Positions 17,659 through 25,870 of a stretch of DNA of 64,000 bases are shown piece after piece. Source of the stretch: Sulfuritalea sp. Its GTDB lineage: Bacteria > Pseudomonadota > Gammaproteobacteria > Burkholderiales > Rhodocyclaceae. Below the pieces are notes generated by a model. It was not told the DNA's origin. It worked only from the letters and a program-made list of their open reading frames with translations, and did no database searches. The stretch is taken from assembly GCA_023229685.1 (NCBI GenBank), contig JALNYT010000003.1, forward strand, positions 46,062 through 110,061. The letters run 5' to 3'. Each line of letters opens with the position of its first letter. Within the stretch, counting starts at the first letter, position 1. Made by a program: the position numbers and the translations under genes.

Positions 17659-17841
17659 ATGAAAACCGAAGCTCACGAGTCAGCAAAGAAGATCGAGGGA
17701 CCACTCCGACCCATGGCTCCCCAGCGCCCGCTCGACAGCGTGGCCCTGCTCGGCAACCGTGGCGAGGTCGAGATTGCCCATCAGGGCGAGACCTATCGCT
17801 TGCGGCGCACGCGCCAGGGCAAGCTGATTCTTACCAAGTAA
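17659..17841 (+). CDS. hemP: hemin uptake protein HemP
   Basis: 60 residues from ATG 17659; an in-frame ATG at 17602 lies within the promoter and is unlikely. The C-terminal half carries the HemP core (LLGNRGEVEIAHQGETYRL, ending LILTK). Small cytoplasmic proteins of this family are Fur-controlled and needed for expression of haem or siderophore uptake genes in some proteobacteria; the mechanism is not settled. The Fur-box-like promoter directly upstream supports the call. First gene of the iron block. Confidence 0.85.
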   Translation: MKTEAHESAKKIEGPLRPMAPQRPLDSVALLGNRGEVEIAHQGETYRLRRTRQGKLILTK

Positions 17842-17854
17842 GCGGAGAGCCGTC

Positions 17855-18067
17855 ATGTTTGTCTGCGTCTGCAATGCCGTTACCGAGAAAGATATTGGCG
17901 ATGCCGTCGCCGAAGGCTGCCGAAGCCTGCAAGAATTGCGCAAGCAACTCGGCGTCGGTGCTTGCTGCGGCCGTTGTTCCGACTGCGCACGCGGCGTATT
18001 GCAGGATACCCTGCAAGGGCATGCGTCCCATCGATCCGCCGCGATGCCCCACCTCGCGGCGGCATAA
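17855..18067 (+). CDS. bfd: bacterioferritin-associated ferredoxin
   Basis: 70 residues. The BFD-type [2Fe-2S] site is visible as C4-x-C6 and C37-C38-x2-C41 (VCVCN; ACCGRCSDC). It donates electrons to the haem of bacterioferritin to release stored iron. ATG 17855 follows CGGAGAG. It lies 13 bp after hemP and 19 bp before bfr, so storage and release partners are co-transcribed. The C-terminal tail beyond residue 50 is Ala/His-rich and not part of the fold. Confidence 0.93.
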   Translation: MFVCVCNAVTEKDIGDAVAEGCRSLQELRKQLGVGACCGRCSDCARGVLQDTLQGHASHRSAAMPHLAAA

Positions 18068-18086
18068 GCCAGGCCAAGGAGATTCC

Positions 18087-18569
18087 ATGAAAGGCGACAA
18101 GAAAGTCATCCAGTTGTTGAACAAGCAACTGGTCAACGAACTTACCGCGGTCAACCAGTACTTTTTGCACGCGCGGATGTACAAGAACTGGGGCTTCGCC
18201 GCGCTTGGCAAGCACGAATACGAAGAATCGATAGAGGAAATGCACCATGCCGACAGCCTGATCGAGCGCGTGCTGTTCCTCGAGGGCCTGCCCAATCTGC
18301 AGGCCCTGAACAAGCTGCTGATCGGTGAGAACGTGCCCGAATGCCTGGCCGGCGACCTGAAACTGGAAGCGGGCGCACATGCTGATCTCAAGGCCGCCAT
18401 CACCTTCTGCGAAAGCGTCAACGACTACGTCTCGCGCGACGTGCTGCAGGAAATTCTCGAAGACACGGAAGAGCACATCGATTATCTCGAAACCCAGCTC
18501 GAACTGATCGACAAGGTCGGCGTCCAAAACTACCTGCAAACGCAGATGGGCGCGCCGTCCAGTTCGTAA
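18087..18569 (+). CDS. bfr: bacterioferritin
   Basis: 160 residues, typical size; AAGGAG is 5 nt before ATG 18087. Ferritin-like shell that oxidises and stores iron and binds haem at subunit interfaces. Haem ligand Met52 and ferroxidase ligands Glu18, Glu51, His54, Glu94 and His130 are in place. The residue at the usual Glu127 position is Thr (DTEEH), so one bridging ligand may be missing. This could make it the haem-rich partner of a mixed-subunit shell, but no second bfr is in the window. Confidence 0.95.
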   Translation: MKGDKKVIQLLNKQLVNELTAVNQYFLHARMYKNWGFAALGKHEYEESIEEMHHADSLIERVLFLEGLPNLQALNKLLIGENVPECLAGDLKLEAGAHADLKAAITFCESVNDYVSRDVLQEILEDTEEHIDYLETQLELIDKVGVQNYLQTQMGAPSSS

Positions 18570-18581
18570 GTCGCCGTCCCC

Positions 18582-18606
18582 GCGGCAGCACACGACGCGC
18601 TGCCGC
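18582..18606. terminator. hairpin after bfr
   Basis: GCGGCAGC and GCTGCCGC form an 8-bp GC-rich stem around a 9-nt loop, 12 bp past the bfr stop. There is no T-run, so it may only attenuate transcription into the P19-like gene. Confidence 0.35.
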
Positions 18607-18677
18607 ACCCAGCCAGCCAGCCGGACCCTCGGCAAGCCAGCCAAAGTCGGATTCATGTTTTCCTTTGGAGGTTTGCC

Positions 18678-19232
18678 ATGCTTCACTTCTTCCGTCGTTC
18701 CGTGTTGCTCATTTGCGGTACCGGTTTCTCGCTTGCCGCCGCGGCGCTCGAGTATCCGATCGGCTCGCCGCAGAATGTCGCCGGCATGGAAGTCGGCGCT
18801 GTCTATCTACAGGCTGTCGAAATGGAGCCGGAAAGCCATATGGCCAAGGCATCGGCGGCGGACATTCACCTCGAGGCCGACATCCATGCCCTGTCCAACA
18901 ATGCCAATGGATTCGCGGAAGGCTTCTGGATTCCCCATCTGCTGGTGAAATACGAACTCACCAAGCTGCCTGGTGGCGAGGCGATCAAGGGCGACATGAT
19001 GCCGATGGTTGCCAGCGACGGCCCGCATTACGGCGACAACGTAAAGCTCAGGGGCCCTGGCAAGTACAAGCTGAAGTTCATCATCTATCCGCCCAACGCC
19101 AAGGAGAATCCGCGTGGGAATCACTTCGGCCGCCACACCGACCGCGCCACCGGCGTACGTCCCTGGTTCAAGCCCGTCGAGTTGGAATGGGAGTTCGTCT
19201 ATGCAGGTATCGGCAAGAAGGGCGGGTACTGA
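18678..19232 (+). CDS. P19-like periplasmic iron-transport protein (Tp34/FtrA family)
   Basis: 184 residues with a signal peptide (about 1-22). GGAGG lies 6 nt before ATG 18678. Family proteins bind copper and iron in the periplasm through Met/His/Glu ligands and work with a Ftr1-type permease; matching stretches here are VGAVYLQAVEMEPESHM, HLEADIHA, WIPHLLVKYEL and HFGRHTD. The gene leads a tight set with a porin, a cupredoxin-like protein and a polyferredoxin, matching FtrA, FtrB and FtrD of ferrous-iron systems. No FtrC/FTR1 permease gene is present. Confidence 0.88.
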   Translation: MLHFFRRSVLLICGTGFSLAAAALEYPIGSPQNVAGMEVGAVYLQAVEMEPESHMAKASAADIHLEADIHALSNNANGFAEGFWIPHLLVKYELTKLPGGEAIKGDMMPMVASDGPHYGDNVKLRGPGKYKLKFIIYPPNAKENPRGNHFGRHTDRATGVRPWFKPVELEWEFVYAGIGKKGGY

Positions 19233-19234
19233 TC

Positions 19235-20650
19235 ATGCGAGTCAGGCTGATCGCCGCTCTGCTGGCGGCGGGATTCGCCGCGCCCGCCGTGGCCGATGAC
19301 ATGGCTGTCGTGCTGGCCGAAATGAAACGTCTCGCCGCGCGCGTCGAGGCGCTGGAACAGCAGAACAAGGCCCTGGAGCAGTCTCTGGCCAGCGAACGTC
19401 TGTCCGAAAAGGAACCGGAAATCGCCACTCGTCTCAAGGCCGTCGAGTTCCAGACCCTCTCGATGCAGAAACAGGCGCGCCAGATCGAAGCGCTGGAAGG
19501 CATCACGGTCGGCGCCAGCCTGACCGGCGTGGCGCAGAAAGTCGGTGCTGGCGGCACGGCGACGGGCGCCGGTGAATCCCGCGCCAACTATCGCGGCGAC
19601 ATTTCAGTCACCCTGCCGGGCGGCGAAATGGGAAATACCGAGGGCAAGATCTTTGCCCACGTCCGCTTCGGCCAAGGCACCGGCATCGGCCTGCGCCCTA
19701 CTTACACCAGCACCGTCAATACTACGGCCTTCGAAGTCTCGAGCACACCAGCCGACAATTCTTTCGCGATCCTGGCGCAGGCCTGGTACCAGCTCAAGAT
19801 TCCCCTGATGGACGACGGCAGGAAGGCCAATGCGCGGGAGCATCTGCACCTGACAGCGGGCAAGATCGACCTCTTCGTCTTCTTCGACCAGAACGCAGCG
19901 GCCGACGACGAGTCGGCGAAGTTCATGAACAACGTCTTCGTCCATAACCCGCTGCTGGATTCCGGCGGCGATACCCGCGCCGACGCCTACGGCTTCGCGC
20001 CCGGATTCATCGGCCAGTACGTCAACGAGCGACAGAAAGGTTCGGAGTGGAGCCTGTCGCTGGGCGTCTTCGGTTCTGGGCCGGGTGCCAACTTCACCGG
20101 CTCGCTGGCCGGCCCCTTCGTCATCGCCCAGGCCGAGACCGCCGCGCGCTTCGACTACCTGCCAGGCCATTACCGCGGCTACCTGTGGCACAACGGTCGC
20201 GGCAATGACTATGACGGCGTCGAGCGCAAGCACGCCGGCATCGGCTTCTCGGCCGACCAGAAAATAGCCGACGATGTCACACTGTTCGCCCGCTATGGTC
20301 ACCAGCTCGCCGGCAAGGTTCGCTTCGACCGCGCGCTGACGCTGGGCGGCGAACTCACTGGCAACCTCTGGGGGCGCGCCGCCGACAGCGTCGGTCTGGC
20401 GCTCGGCGCGCTGCGCACCAGCGCCGACTTCCGCAACGACTCGCTGACGCTCGATGCCAACGCCGACGCGGTGCCCGACTTCGGCTACCAGGCTGGCGGC
20501 ATGGAAAAACAGATGGAGATCTACTACCGCTTCAAGCTCAACAGCAAAGTCGAACTGACGCCTGACTTGCAGTGGATCCGCCAGCCCGGTGGCAACGCCA
20601 GTGCGCCGACAGTCAAGGTGCTGGGCCTGCGGGCAAAGGTCGGGTTCTGA
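19235..20650 (+). CDS. outer-membrane porin-like protein with N-terminal coiled coil
   Basis: 471 residues, starting 2 bp after the P19 stop. A signal peptide ends at AVADD. A coiled coil follows at about 30-90 (RVEALEQQNKALEQ), then a beta-rich barrel region with alternating aromatic/polar strands, ending in Phe (LRAKVGF), as in OprB-like porins. The coiled coil could trimerise or bind peptidoglycan. Embedded between P19-like and cupredoxin-like genes, it may let metal ions or chelates through the outer membrane; this is inferred from position only. Confidence 0.8.
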   Translation: MRVRLIAALLAAGFAAPAVADDMAVVLAEMKRLAARVEALEQQNKALEQSLASERLSEKEPEIATRLKAVEFQTLSMQKQARQIEALEGITVGASLTGVAQKVGAGGTATGAGESRANYRGDISVTLPGGEMGNTEGKIFAHVRFGQGTGIGLRPTYTSTVNTTAFEVSSTPADNSFAILAQAWYQLKIPLMDDGRKANAREHLHLTAGKIDLFVFFDQNAAADDESAKFMNNVFVHNPLLDSGGDTRADAYGFAPGFIGQYVNERQKGSEWSLSLGVFGSGPGANFTGSLAGPFVIAQAETAARFDYLPGHYRGYLWHNGRGNDYDGVERKHAGIGFSADQKIADDVTLFARYGHQLAGKVRFDRALTLGGELTGNLWGRAADSVGLALGALRTSADFRNDSLTLDANADAVPDFGYQAGGMEKQMEIYYRFKLNSKVELTPDLQWIRQPGGNASAPTVKVLGLRAKVGF

Positions 20651-20651
20651 C

Positions 20652-21014
20652 ATGCTGCGCGCACCCCTTGCGCATGGCGCTTTTGTCGCGGCGCTCTGGC
20701 TGGGCCTGGGATGGGCAGTGGAGGCTCCGGCCCAGACGACGCCAGCAGAATTGCTGGTGTTCTCCATCGTCATCAAGGACGGACGCATCACGCCGAGCCG
20801 GCTGGAGGTGCCGGCCGGCAGGAAGATCAAGCTCGCGATCAAGAACGAGGGGCCCGGCCCGTGCGAACTCGAAAACCTCAACCTGCGGGTCGAGAAAGTC
20901 CTGGCACCGGGAGCCAGTTCCTTCGTCGTGATTCATCCGCTGCGGCCGGGCACCTATCGCTTCATCGACGAATTCCACCCGGCCACATCCGCACTGTTGA
21001 TGATTGCTCAATGA
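20652..21014 (+). CDS. cupredoxin-like periplasmic protein (FtrB-like)
   Basis: 120 residues beginning 1 bp after the porin stop. Signal peptide to about residue 28, then one domain of cupredoxin-like beta-sandwich pattern (ITPSRLEVPAGRKIKLAI, GTYRFIDEFHP). The canonical type-1 copper Cys is not obvious; Glu and His in the ENLNLRVEK and DEFHP segments are the likely metal ligands, as in FtrB-type proteins. It probably oxidises ferrous iron or holds copper beside the P19-like protein. Confidence 0.75.
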   Translation: MLRAPLAHGAFVAALWLGLGWAVEAPAQTTPAELLVFSIVIKDGRITPSRLEVPAGRKIKLAIKNEGPGPCELENLNLRVEKVLAPGASSFVVIHPLRPGTYRFIDEFHPATSALLMIAQ

Positions 21015-21054
21015 GGAACTGACATGCTGTTGGTCCGGACTTCCCGCTGATTCC

Positions 21055-22554
21055 ATGGAACAAGTCGTCATAACCACTCACATCCTCAAGTTCGTGTCGC
21101 CGGCGGTGCGCAATCGCCGAGCTCGTCTGGCGCGTGTGGGCGACTGGATGGCGCGGCACCGGCGCAGCATCATCGGGCTGCAGTGGGTCATCGTGATGTT
21201 CTACACCGTGCTGGTCGCGCTGCCGGCGTTTCTGCCCCATCCCCTGCCGGAATCGCGCCTGTTCTCGGGCAACTTCGGCGCCGCCTCCTTCATCGACCCC
21301 AATGTCTGCCTCGCATCGGGCGAGCCGGTCCTCCAGGAGAAGACGCCGACATTGACTCCGTGGCACGACAAGCTCGTGCTCTTTGCCCAATTCGCCTTCT
21401 GGGGCGTCTGGTGGCCCTTCGTCATCCTCTCGATGATGCTGATGGGCCGCGTCTGGTGCGGCGTGTTTTGCCCCGAAGGTGCGCTGACCGAGTTCGTCAG
21501 CCGCCATGGCCGCGGCGGCGCAATCCCGAAATGGGTACGCTGGAGCGGCTGGCCGGTGGTCGCCTTTGCGCTGACCACGATCTACGGCCAGCTCATCAGC
21601 GTCTACGAGTATCCCAAGGCCGTGCTGCTGATCCTCGGCGGCTCAACGGGAGCGGCGATGGTCGCCGGCTATCTGTGGGGCAAGGGCAAGCGCGTCTGGT
21701 GTCGCTACCTGTGCCCGGTGTCGGGGGTCTTCGCCCTCTTGGCGCGACTGGCACCATTCGCATTTCACGTCGATCGCACGGCCTGGGACCGTCATCCGGA
21801 AAAGCGTGCCGCCGTCGATTGCCCACCGCTACTCGACGTCAAGCATCTGCAGGGCATGTCGCAATGCCATGCCTGCGGCCGCTGCAGCGATCATCGCGAG
21901 GCGGTCACGCTGGTACCGCGCTCCCCGAACGCCGAAATTCTGAACTTGCAGCACGCCGGCACGCCCGAGGCCTTGCTGCTGGTGTTCGGCATTTTCGGGG
22001 TGGCCATGGGGGCCTTTCAATGGAGCGCGAATCCGTGGTTCGTCGCCGCCAAGACGGCGACGGCGGAATGGCTCGTGAACCGCGACATCCTCTGGCCGCT
22101 GACAGACAGCCCGGCCTGGTGGCTGCTGACCCGCTACCCCGAAGCCAATGATGTATTCACCTGGCTCGATGGCATCGCCATCCTTGCCTATATCGGCAGC
22201 GTGACTCTGCTGCTGGGCGGCTTCATCTTCGTGAGCCTCGTTGTCGCGGCACGACTGGCGCATGCCGACTGGCGCCGCATCGCTCTTGGCCTGACGCCGC
22301 TGGCCGGGGCCAGCCTGTTTCTCGGCCTAACGATGCTGACACTGACGCAATTGCGCGCCGAGGGTTTCAGCTTCGCCTGGCTGTCAGCGGCGCGTGACGC
22401 GATTCTCGGCGGCAGCGTGGCGTGGTCTCTATATCTGGGCTTCCAACTGCTTCGTACAAGTGCTGGAATTCGTGCCGCGACGGCGGCGATGCCGCCCTAT
22501 GCCGCTGCGACCAGCGCGATTGCCGCCGCCTGGCTCCTTCAGTTCCATCGATGA
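21055..22554 (+). CDS. membrane polyferredoxin (FtrD/NapH/CcoG-like 4Fe-4S protein)
   Basis: 499 residues from ATG 21055. About eight to ten membrane segments. Two membrane-adjacent cysteine motifs (CGVFCPEGALTEF, CRYLCPVSGVFAL) and one cytoplasmic motif (CHACGRC) form the 4Fe-4S pattern of the NapH/NosR/CcoG superfamily. In FtrABCD systems this component moves electrons across the membrane to support iron transport. Here it closes the P19 operon. An extended C-terminal membrane domain (about 300-499) has no clear assignment. Confidence 0.82.
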   Translation: MEQVVITTHILKFVSPAVRNRRARLARVGDWMARHRRSIIGLQWVIVMFYTVLVALPAFLPHPLPESRLFSGNFGAASFIDPNVCLASGEPVLQEKTPTLTPWHDKLVLFAQFAFWGVWWPFVILSMMLMGRVWCGVFCPEGALTEFVSRHGRGGAIPKWVRWSGWPVVAFALTTIYGQLISVYEYPKAVLLILGGSTGAAMVAGYLWGKGKRVWCRYLCPVSGVFALLARLAPFAFHVDRTAWDRHPEKRAAVDCPPLLDVKHLQGMSQCHACGRCSDHREAVTLVPRSPNAEILNLQHAGTPEALLLVFGIFGVAMGAFQWSANPWFVAAKTATAEWLVNRDILWPLTDSPAWWLLTRYPEANDVFTWLDGIAILAYIGSVTLLLGGFIFVSLVVAARLAHADWRRIALGLTPLAGASLFLGLTMLTLTQLRAEGFSFAWLSAARDAILGGSVAWSLYLGFQLLRTSAGIRAATAAMPPYAAATSAIAAAWLLQFHR

Positions 22555-22595
22555 TAGCGAGCGCGATCGCTCGCCGCCCGAACCAAATGCTTTGA

Positions 22596-22802
22596 TCAGG
22601 AGGCGTCGAAACCGGCGTCTTCGATCGCCTGCGCCAACTGCGCGCGATTGACCTTGGCCGCGTCGAATTCGACGGCCGCTTCGCCCTTCTCCAGCGAGAC
22701 CTCGGCCTTCGCCACACCGTCAAGCGCCATCAACACGCCGGTGATGCTTTTCACGCAACCGCCACAGGACATGCCGCCTACCGTGATTAATGTCGTTTCC
22801 AT
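22596..22802 (-). CDS. copZ: copper chaperone CopZ-like HMA-domain protein
   Basis: 68 residues with a single heavy-metal-associated fold and the Cu(I)-binding motif GGMSCGGC near the N-terminus. It carries Cu(I) in the cytoplasm to the CopA ATPase, whose stop lies just before this gene's start, so the two are translated together. Confidence 0.92.
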   Translation of the reverse strand: METTLITVGGMSCGGCVKSITGVLMALDGVAKAEVSLEKGEAAVEFDAAKVNRAQLAQAIEDAGFDAS

Positions 22803-22803
22803 T

Positions 22804-25044
22804 TCAGTCCTTGTCTGGTTTCCAGCTTTTCAAAAGCAAAGAGTTGCTCACCACCGAGACCGAACTCATCGCCATCGCCGCGCCGGCGATCACCGGATTC
22901 AACATGCCCAAGGCTGCCAGCGGAATGCCGAGCACGTTGTAGATGAAGGCGAAGAACAGATTCTGCCGGATCTTGGAGAGCGTCGCGCGCGACAGCGAAA
23001 TCGCGTCAGCCACACCGTTGAGATCGTCCCGCATCAAGGTGACATCGGCCGCCTGCATCGCGACATCCGAACCCGCGGCCATGGCGAAGCTAACGTCAGC
23101 CGCGGCCAGCGCCGGAGCATCGTTGATGCCGTCGCCGGCCATGCCGACCAGGCGGCCCGCGCCCTTGAGTTTGTTGACCGCCGCGGCCTTATCGCCGGGC
23201 AACACCTCCGCCTCGAAGTGCGTGATACCGGCCTCCTGCGCGACGGCCTTAGCCGTACCCGCGTTGTCGCCGGTGAGCATGACCACCTCGATGCCGAGGC
23301 GATTCAGGCGCGCAACCGCCGCGCGCGAGGTGATGCGCAAGGGATCGGCGATGCCGATGAAACCGATCAAGGCTTCGTCGACTACCACCACCACGACACT
23401 GCGCCCGGCACGTGCCAATGTTTCAGCCTCCGGCGCGGCCCAGCCTTTTTCCCTCAGCCATGCCACGGAGCCGACAAGTACCCGGCGCCCATCGACATCA
23501 CCCACCATGCCTTTGCCCGCCGTCGTCACCACGTTCTGCGGCGTCGTCAGCTCGATCCCGTCGGCCCTGGCGCGCGCCACGATGGCGGCGGCCAGTGGAT
23601 GGGTCGAGCCCTGTTCGAGGCTGGCAGCGAGTTGCAGCAGCGCCGCCGTATCGCCAGCACCGACTGTTGCCGGAATCACGTCCGTCACCGCCGGCCGGCC
23701 CTCGGTCAGCGTCCCGGTCTTGTCCACCACCAGCACCTTGAGCTTTTCCGCCAGTTCCAGCGCCACGGCATTGCGGATCAGCACCCCCGCCTTGGCGCCC
23801 TGCCCGGTGCCGACCATGATCGCGGTCGGCGTCGCCAGGCCCAGCGCACAAGGGCAAGCGATCACCAGCACCGCCACCGCATTCACCAGTGCCTGCGCAA
23901 AGTCGCCGGCCAGCGCCCACCATGCGATGAAGGTCAGCAGCGCGATGACCGTCACCACCGGAACGAAGATCGCCGCCACCTTGTCGACCAGCCGCTGCAC
24001 CGGCGCCTTCGACCCTTGCGCTTCCTCCACCAGGCGAATGATGCCGGCCAGCAGCGTGTGGCTGCCGACGCCCGTGGCGCGACAACGCAACAGGCCGTCG
24101 CCGTTGATCGTGGCGGCGAAGACGCGGTCGCCCGCGGCTTTCGTGACGGGCAGGCTCTCGCCCGTAAGCATGGATTCGTTGGCTGCCGAGGCGCCTTCGA
24201 CGACCTCGCCATCCACCGGCATCGCCTCGCCGGCACGGACGACAAAAACGTCGCCAGGAATCAGCGTGGCCACGGCGATATCGACCAGTTCGCCATCGCG
24301 TTCGATGCGCGCCGTCTGCGGCTGCAGCCTGGCCAGTGCCTCGATGGCGGCGGTAGTCTTCGCCTTGGCCCGCGCTTCGAGAATCTTGCCCAGCAATACC
24401 AGCGTGATGACCGTCGCCGAGGCTTCGAAATAGACGTGCTGGTGATGCAGACCCCAAGCCGTGACGACGAAGCTGTAGGCCCAGGCCATGCTGGTGCCCA
24501 AGGCCACCAGCACGTCCATGTTGCCGGCACCGCCGCGGATCGCGTTGAAGCCGCCGACGTAGAAACGCCAGCCGATCCAGAACTGCACGGGTGTCGCCAG
24601 CAGCAGCTGCAGCCAGCGCGGAATGACATCGGCGTGAGACGCAGTGCTGGCACCGGTGCCGAACATGAAGACCATCTGCGCCACCAGCGGCAAACTCAGC
24701 GCTGCGGCAATCCAGAATCGCCGCAGTTCATCGTGATAGATGGCGAGTTTTTTCACCTTCTCTTCGGCGCGCGTGTCAGCCGTGGATACGTCAGCGGTAT
24801 AACCGGTCTTGACCACCGTGGCGATCAGCCTGCCGACGTCGACTTCACCGGGCGCGTAGCGCACATGCGCGCGCTCAGCCGCCAGATTCACCACCGCCTC
24901 GACGCCGGGCAGCTTGTTGAGCTGTTTCTCGATGCGCGCCGCGCAGGCTGCACAGGTCATGCCGCCGAGCGCCAGCTCGACGGTTTCGCGGTTATTTCCG
25001 GTGGGGTCCTGCGGTGCGTTCATCCGATCCATCCGCGTGGACAT
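22804..25044 (-). CDS. copA: Cu(I)-exporting P1B-type ATPase
   Basis: 746 residues from ATG 25044; ATG 25023 (MNAPQ) is an equally likely start. One N-terminal HMA domain (GGMTCAACAARIE), eight membrane segments, the transport motif CPC (IACPCALGLATP), TGES, phosphorylation motif DKTGTLTEG, HP-loop STHPLAAAI and GDGINDAPALAAADV. Pumps Cu(I) out of the cytoplasm, by class CopA1 for detoxification; CopA2-like enzymes feed oxidases, and the window has ccoI for that task. In operon with copZ. No clear CueR operator was seen upstream. Confidence 0.95.
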   Translation of the reverse strand: MSTRMDRMNAPQDPTGNNRETVELALGGMTCAACAARIEKQLNKLPGVEAVVNLAAERAHVRYAPGEVDVGRLIATVVKTGYTADVSTADTRAEEKVKKLAIYHDELRRFWIAAALSLPLVAQMVFMFGTGASTASHADVIPRWLQLLLATPVQFWIGWRFYVGGFNAIRGGAGNMDVLVALGTSMAWAYSFVVTAWGLHHQHVYFEASATVITLVLLGKILEARAKAKTTAAIEALARLQPQTARIERDGELVDIAVATLIPGDVFVVRAGEAMPVDGEVVEGASAANESMLTGESLPVTKAAGDRVFAATINGDGLLRCRATGVGSHTLLAGIIRLVEEAQGSKAPVQRLVDKVAAIFVPVVTVIALLTFIAWWALAGDFAQALVNAVAVLVIACPCALGLATPTAIMVGTGQGAKAGVLIRNAVALELAEKLKVLVVDKTGTLTEGRPAVTDVIPATVGAGDTAALLQLAASLEQGSTHPLAAAIVARARADGIELTTPQNVVTTAGKGMVGDVDGRRVLVGSVAWLREKGWAAPEAETLARAGRSVVVVVVDEALIGFIGIADPLRITSRAAVARLNRLGIEVVMLTGDNAGTAKAVAQEAGITHFEAEVLPGDKAAAVNKLKGAGRLVGMAGDGINDAPALAAADVSFAMAAGSDVAMQAADVTLMRDDLNGVADAISLSRATLSKIRQNLFFAFIYNVLGIPLAALGMLNPVIAGAAMAMSSVSVVSNSLLLKSWKPDKD

Positions 25045-25136
25045 TAGGAAATGCTAATTATGCGACTCTGCACCGCTAGTCGCAAGTTTCGCGTTCCTGG
25101 CGCGAGCCTCGGCGCCGTCCCGCCGGCACCGACCCT

Positions 25137-25853
25137 TCAAGCGTGGGAGGCGACTCCCTGCCAGAGTCTGCCGCCCATTGCAGCCGCGTTGAACAGCCCC
25201 CAGAGGCCGAAGCTCAACACGATCAAGCCCGAACCCAGGCGCAGCGCACGGCCCTGAACGACGTCGCGGAAACGCACCAGCAGCAGCCCGGCGAGCATCA
25301 GGTTGGGCAGCGTACCGAGCCCGAAGGCCAGCATGATCGAGGCGCCACGGGTCGCGCTGCCGGACAGTATCGCCATCGTCAGCACGCTATAGACCAGGCC
25401 GCAGGGCAGCCAGCCCCACAGCATGCCAAGGGGAAAGGCCTGGGTCGCGCCGCGCACAGGCAGGAAGCGTTTGGTCGCCGGTTGTACGCACCGCCACAGC
25501 CATTGCCCGGCACGCTCGGTAAAGGCCAGCGTTTGTGTCAATCCGGTGAGATAGAAACCCAGCGCTACCATCATCAGGTTGGCCGCGACATACAGGGCCA
25601 TCTGCACCGGCAGCACGTTGTTGAGCAACAGGCCGAGGCTGCCGAGCGCACCCATGAGGGCGCCGGCAATGGCGTAGCTGCTGATGCGACCGAGGTTGTA
25701 GGCGAGATGGATGGTCCAGGCAGGACCGGACCTCACGCCTGATCCCGGCGTTTGCAGGCTTAGTGCAGAGACAATGCCGCCACACATCCCGGCGCAATGC
25801 ACGCCGCCCAGCAGACCGATCAAGAATACCGCGAGGAAGCCGCTGTCAGGCAC
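25137..25853 (-). CDS. TauE/SafE-like (COG2836-type) membrane protein, probable metal or assembly role
   Basis: 238 residues from GTG 25853, six to seven membrane segments. The N-terminal motif GGVHCAGMCGGI with paired cysteines is characteristic of the branch often found beside cbb3 oxidase and copper ATPase genes. The exact substrate is unknown, though a copper or thiol role in oxidase maturation is plausible. Sits 17 bp after hemN on the same strand. Confidence 0.8.
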   Translation of the reverse strand: MPDSGFLAVFLIGLLGGVHCAGMCGGIVSALSLQTPGSGVRSGPAWTIHLAYNLGRISSYAIAGALMGALGSLGLLLNNVLPVQMALYVAANLMMVALGFYLTGLTQTLAFTERAGQWLWRCVQPATKRFLPVRGATQAFPLGMLWGWLPCGLVYSVLTMAILSGSATRGASIMLAFGLGTLPNLMLAGLLLVRFRDVVQGRALRLGSGLIVLSFGLWGLFNAAAMGGRLWQGVASHA

Positions 25854-25870
25854 CTAGCAGCCTGCAGGCA

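Noticed and set aside
17296..17841. 181-residue open frame that would fuse upstream sequence to HemP
   Set aside because: Upstream part is antisense to ppa and crosses the Fur-box promoter; only the last 60 residues are HemP-like.
22648..25047. 799-codon plus-strand open frame
   Set aside because: Antisense to copA, which has all P-type ATPase motifs; no recognisable domain in the shadow frame.
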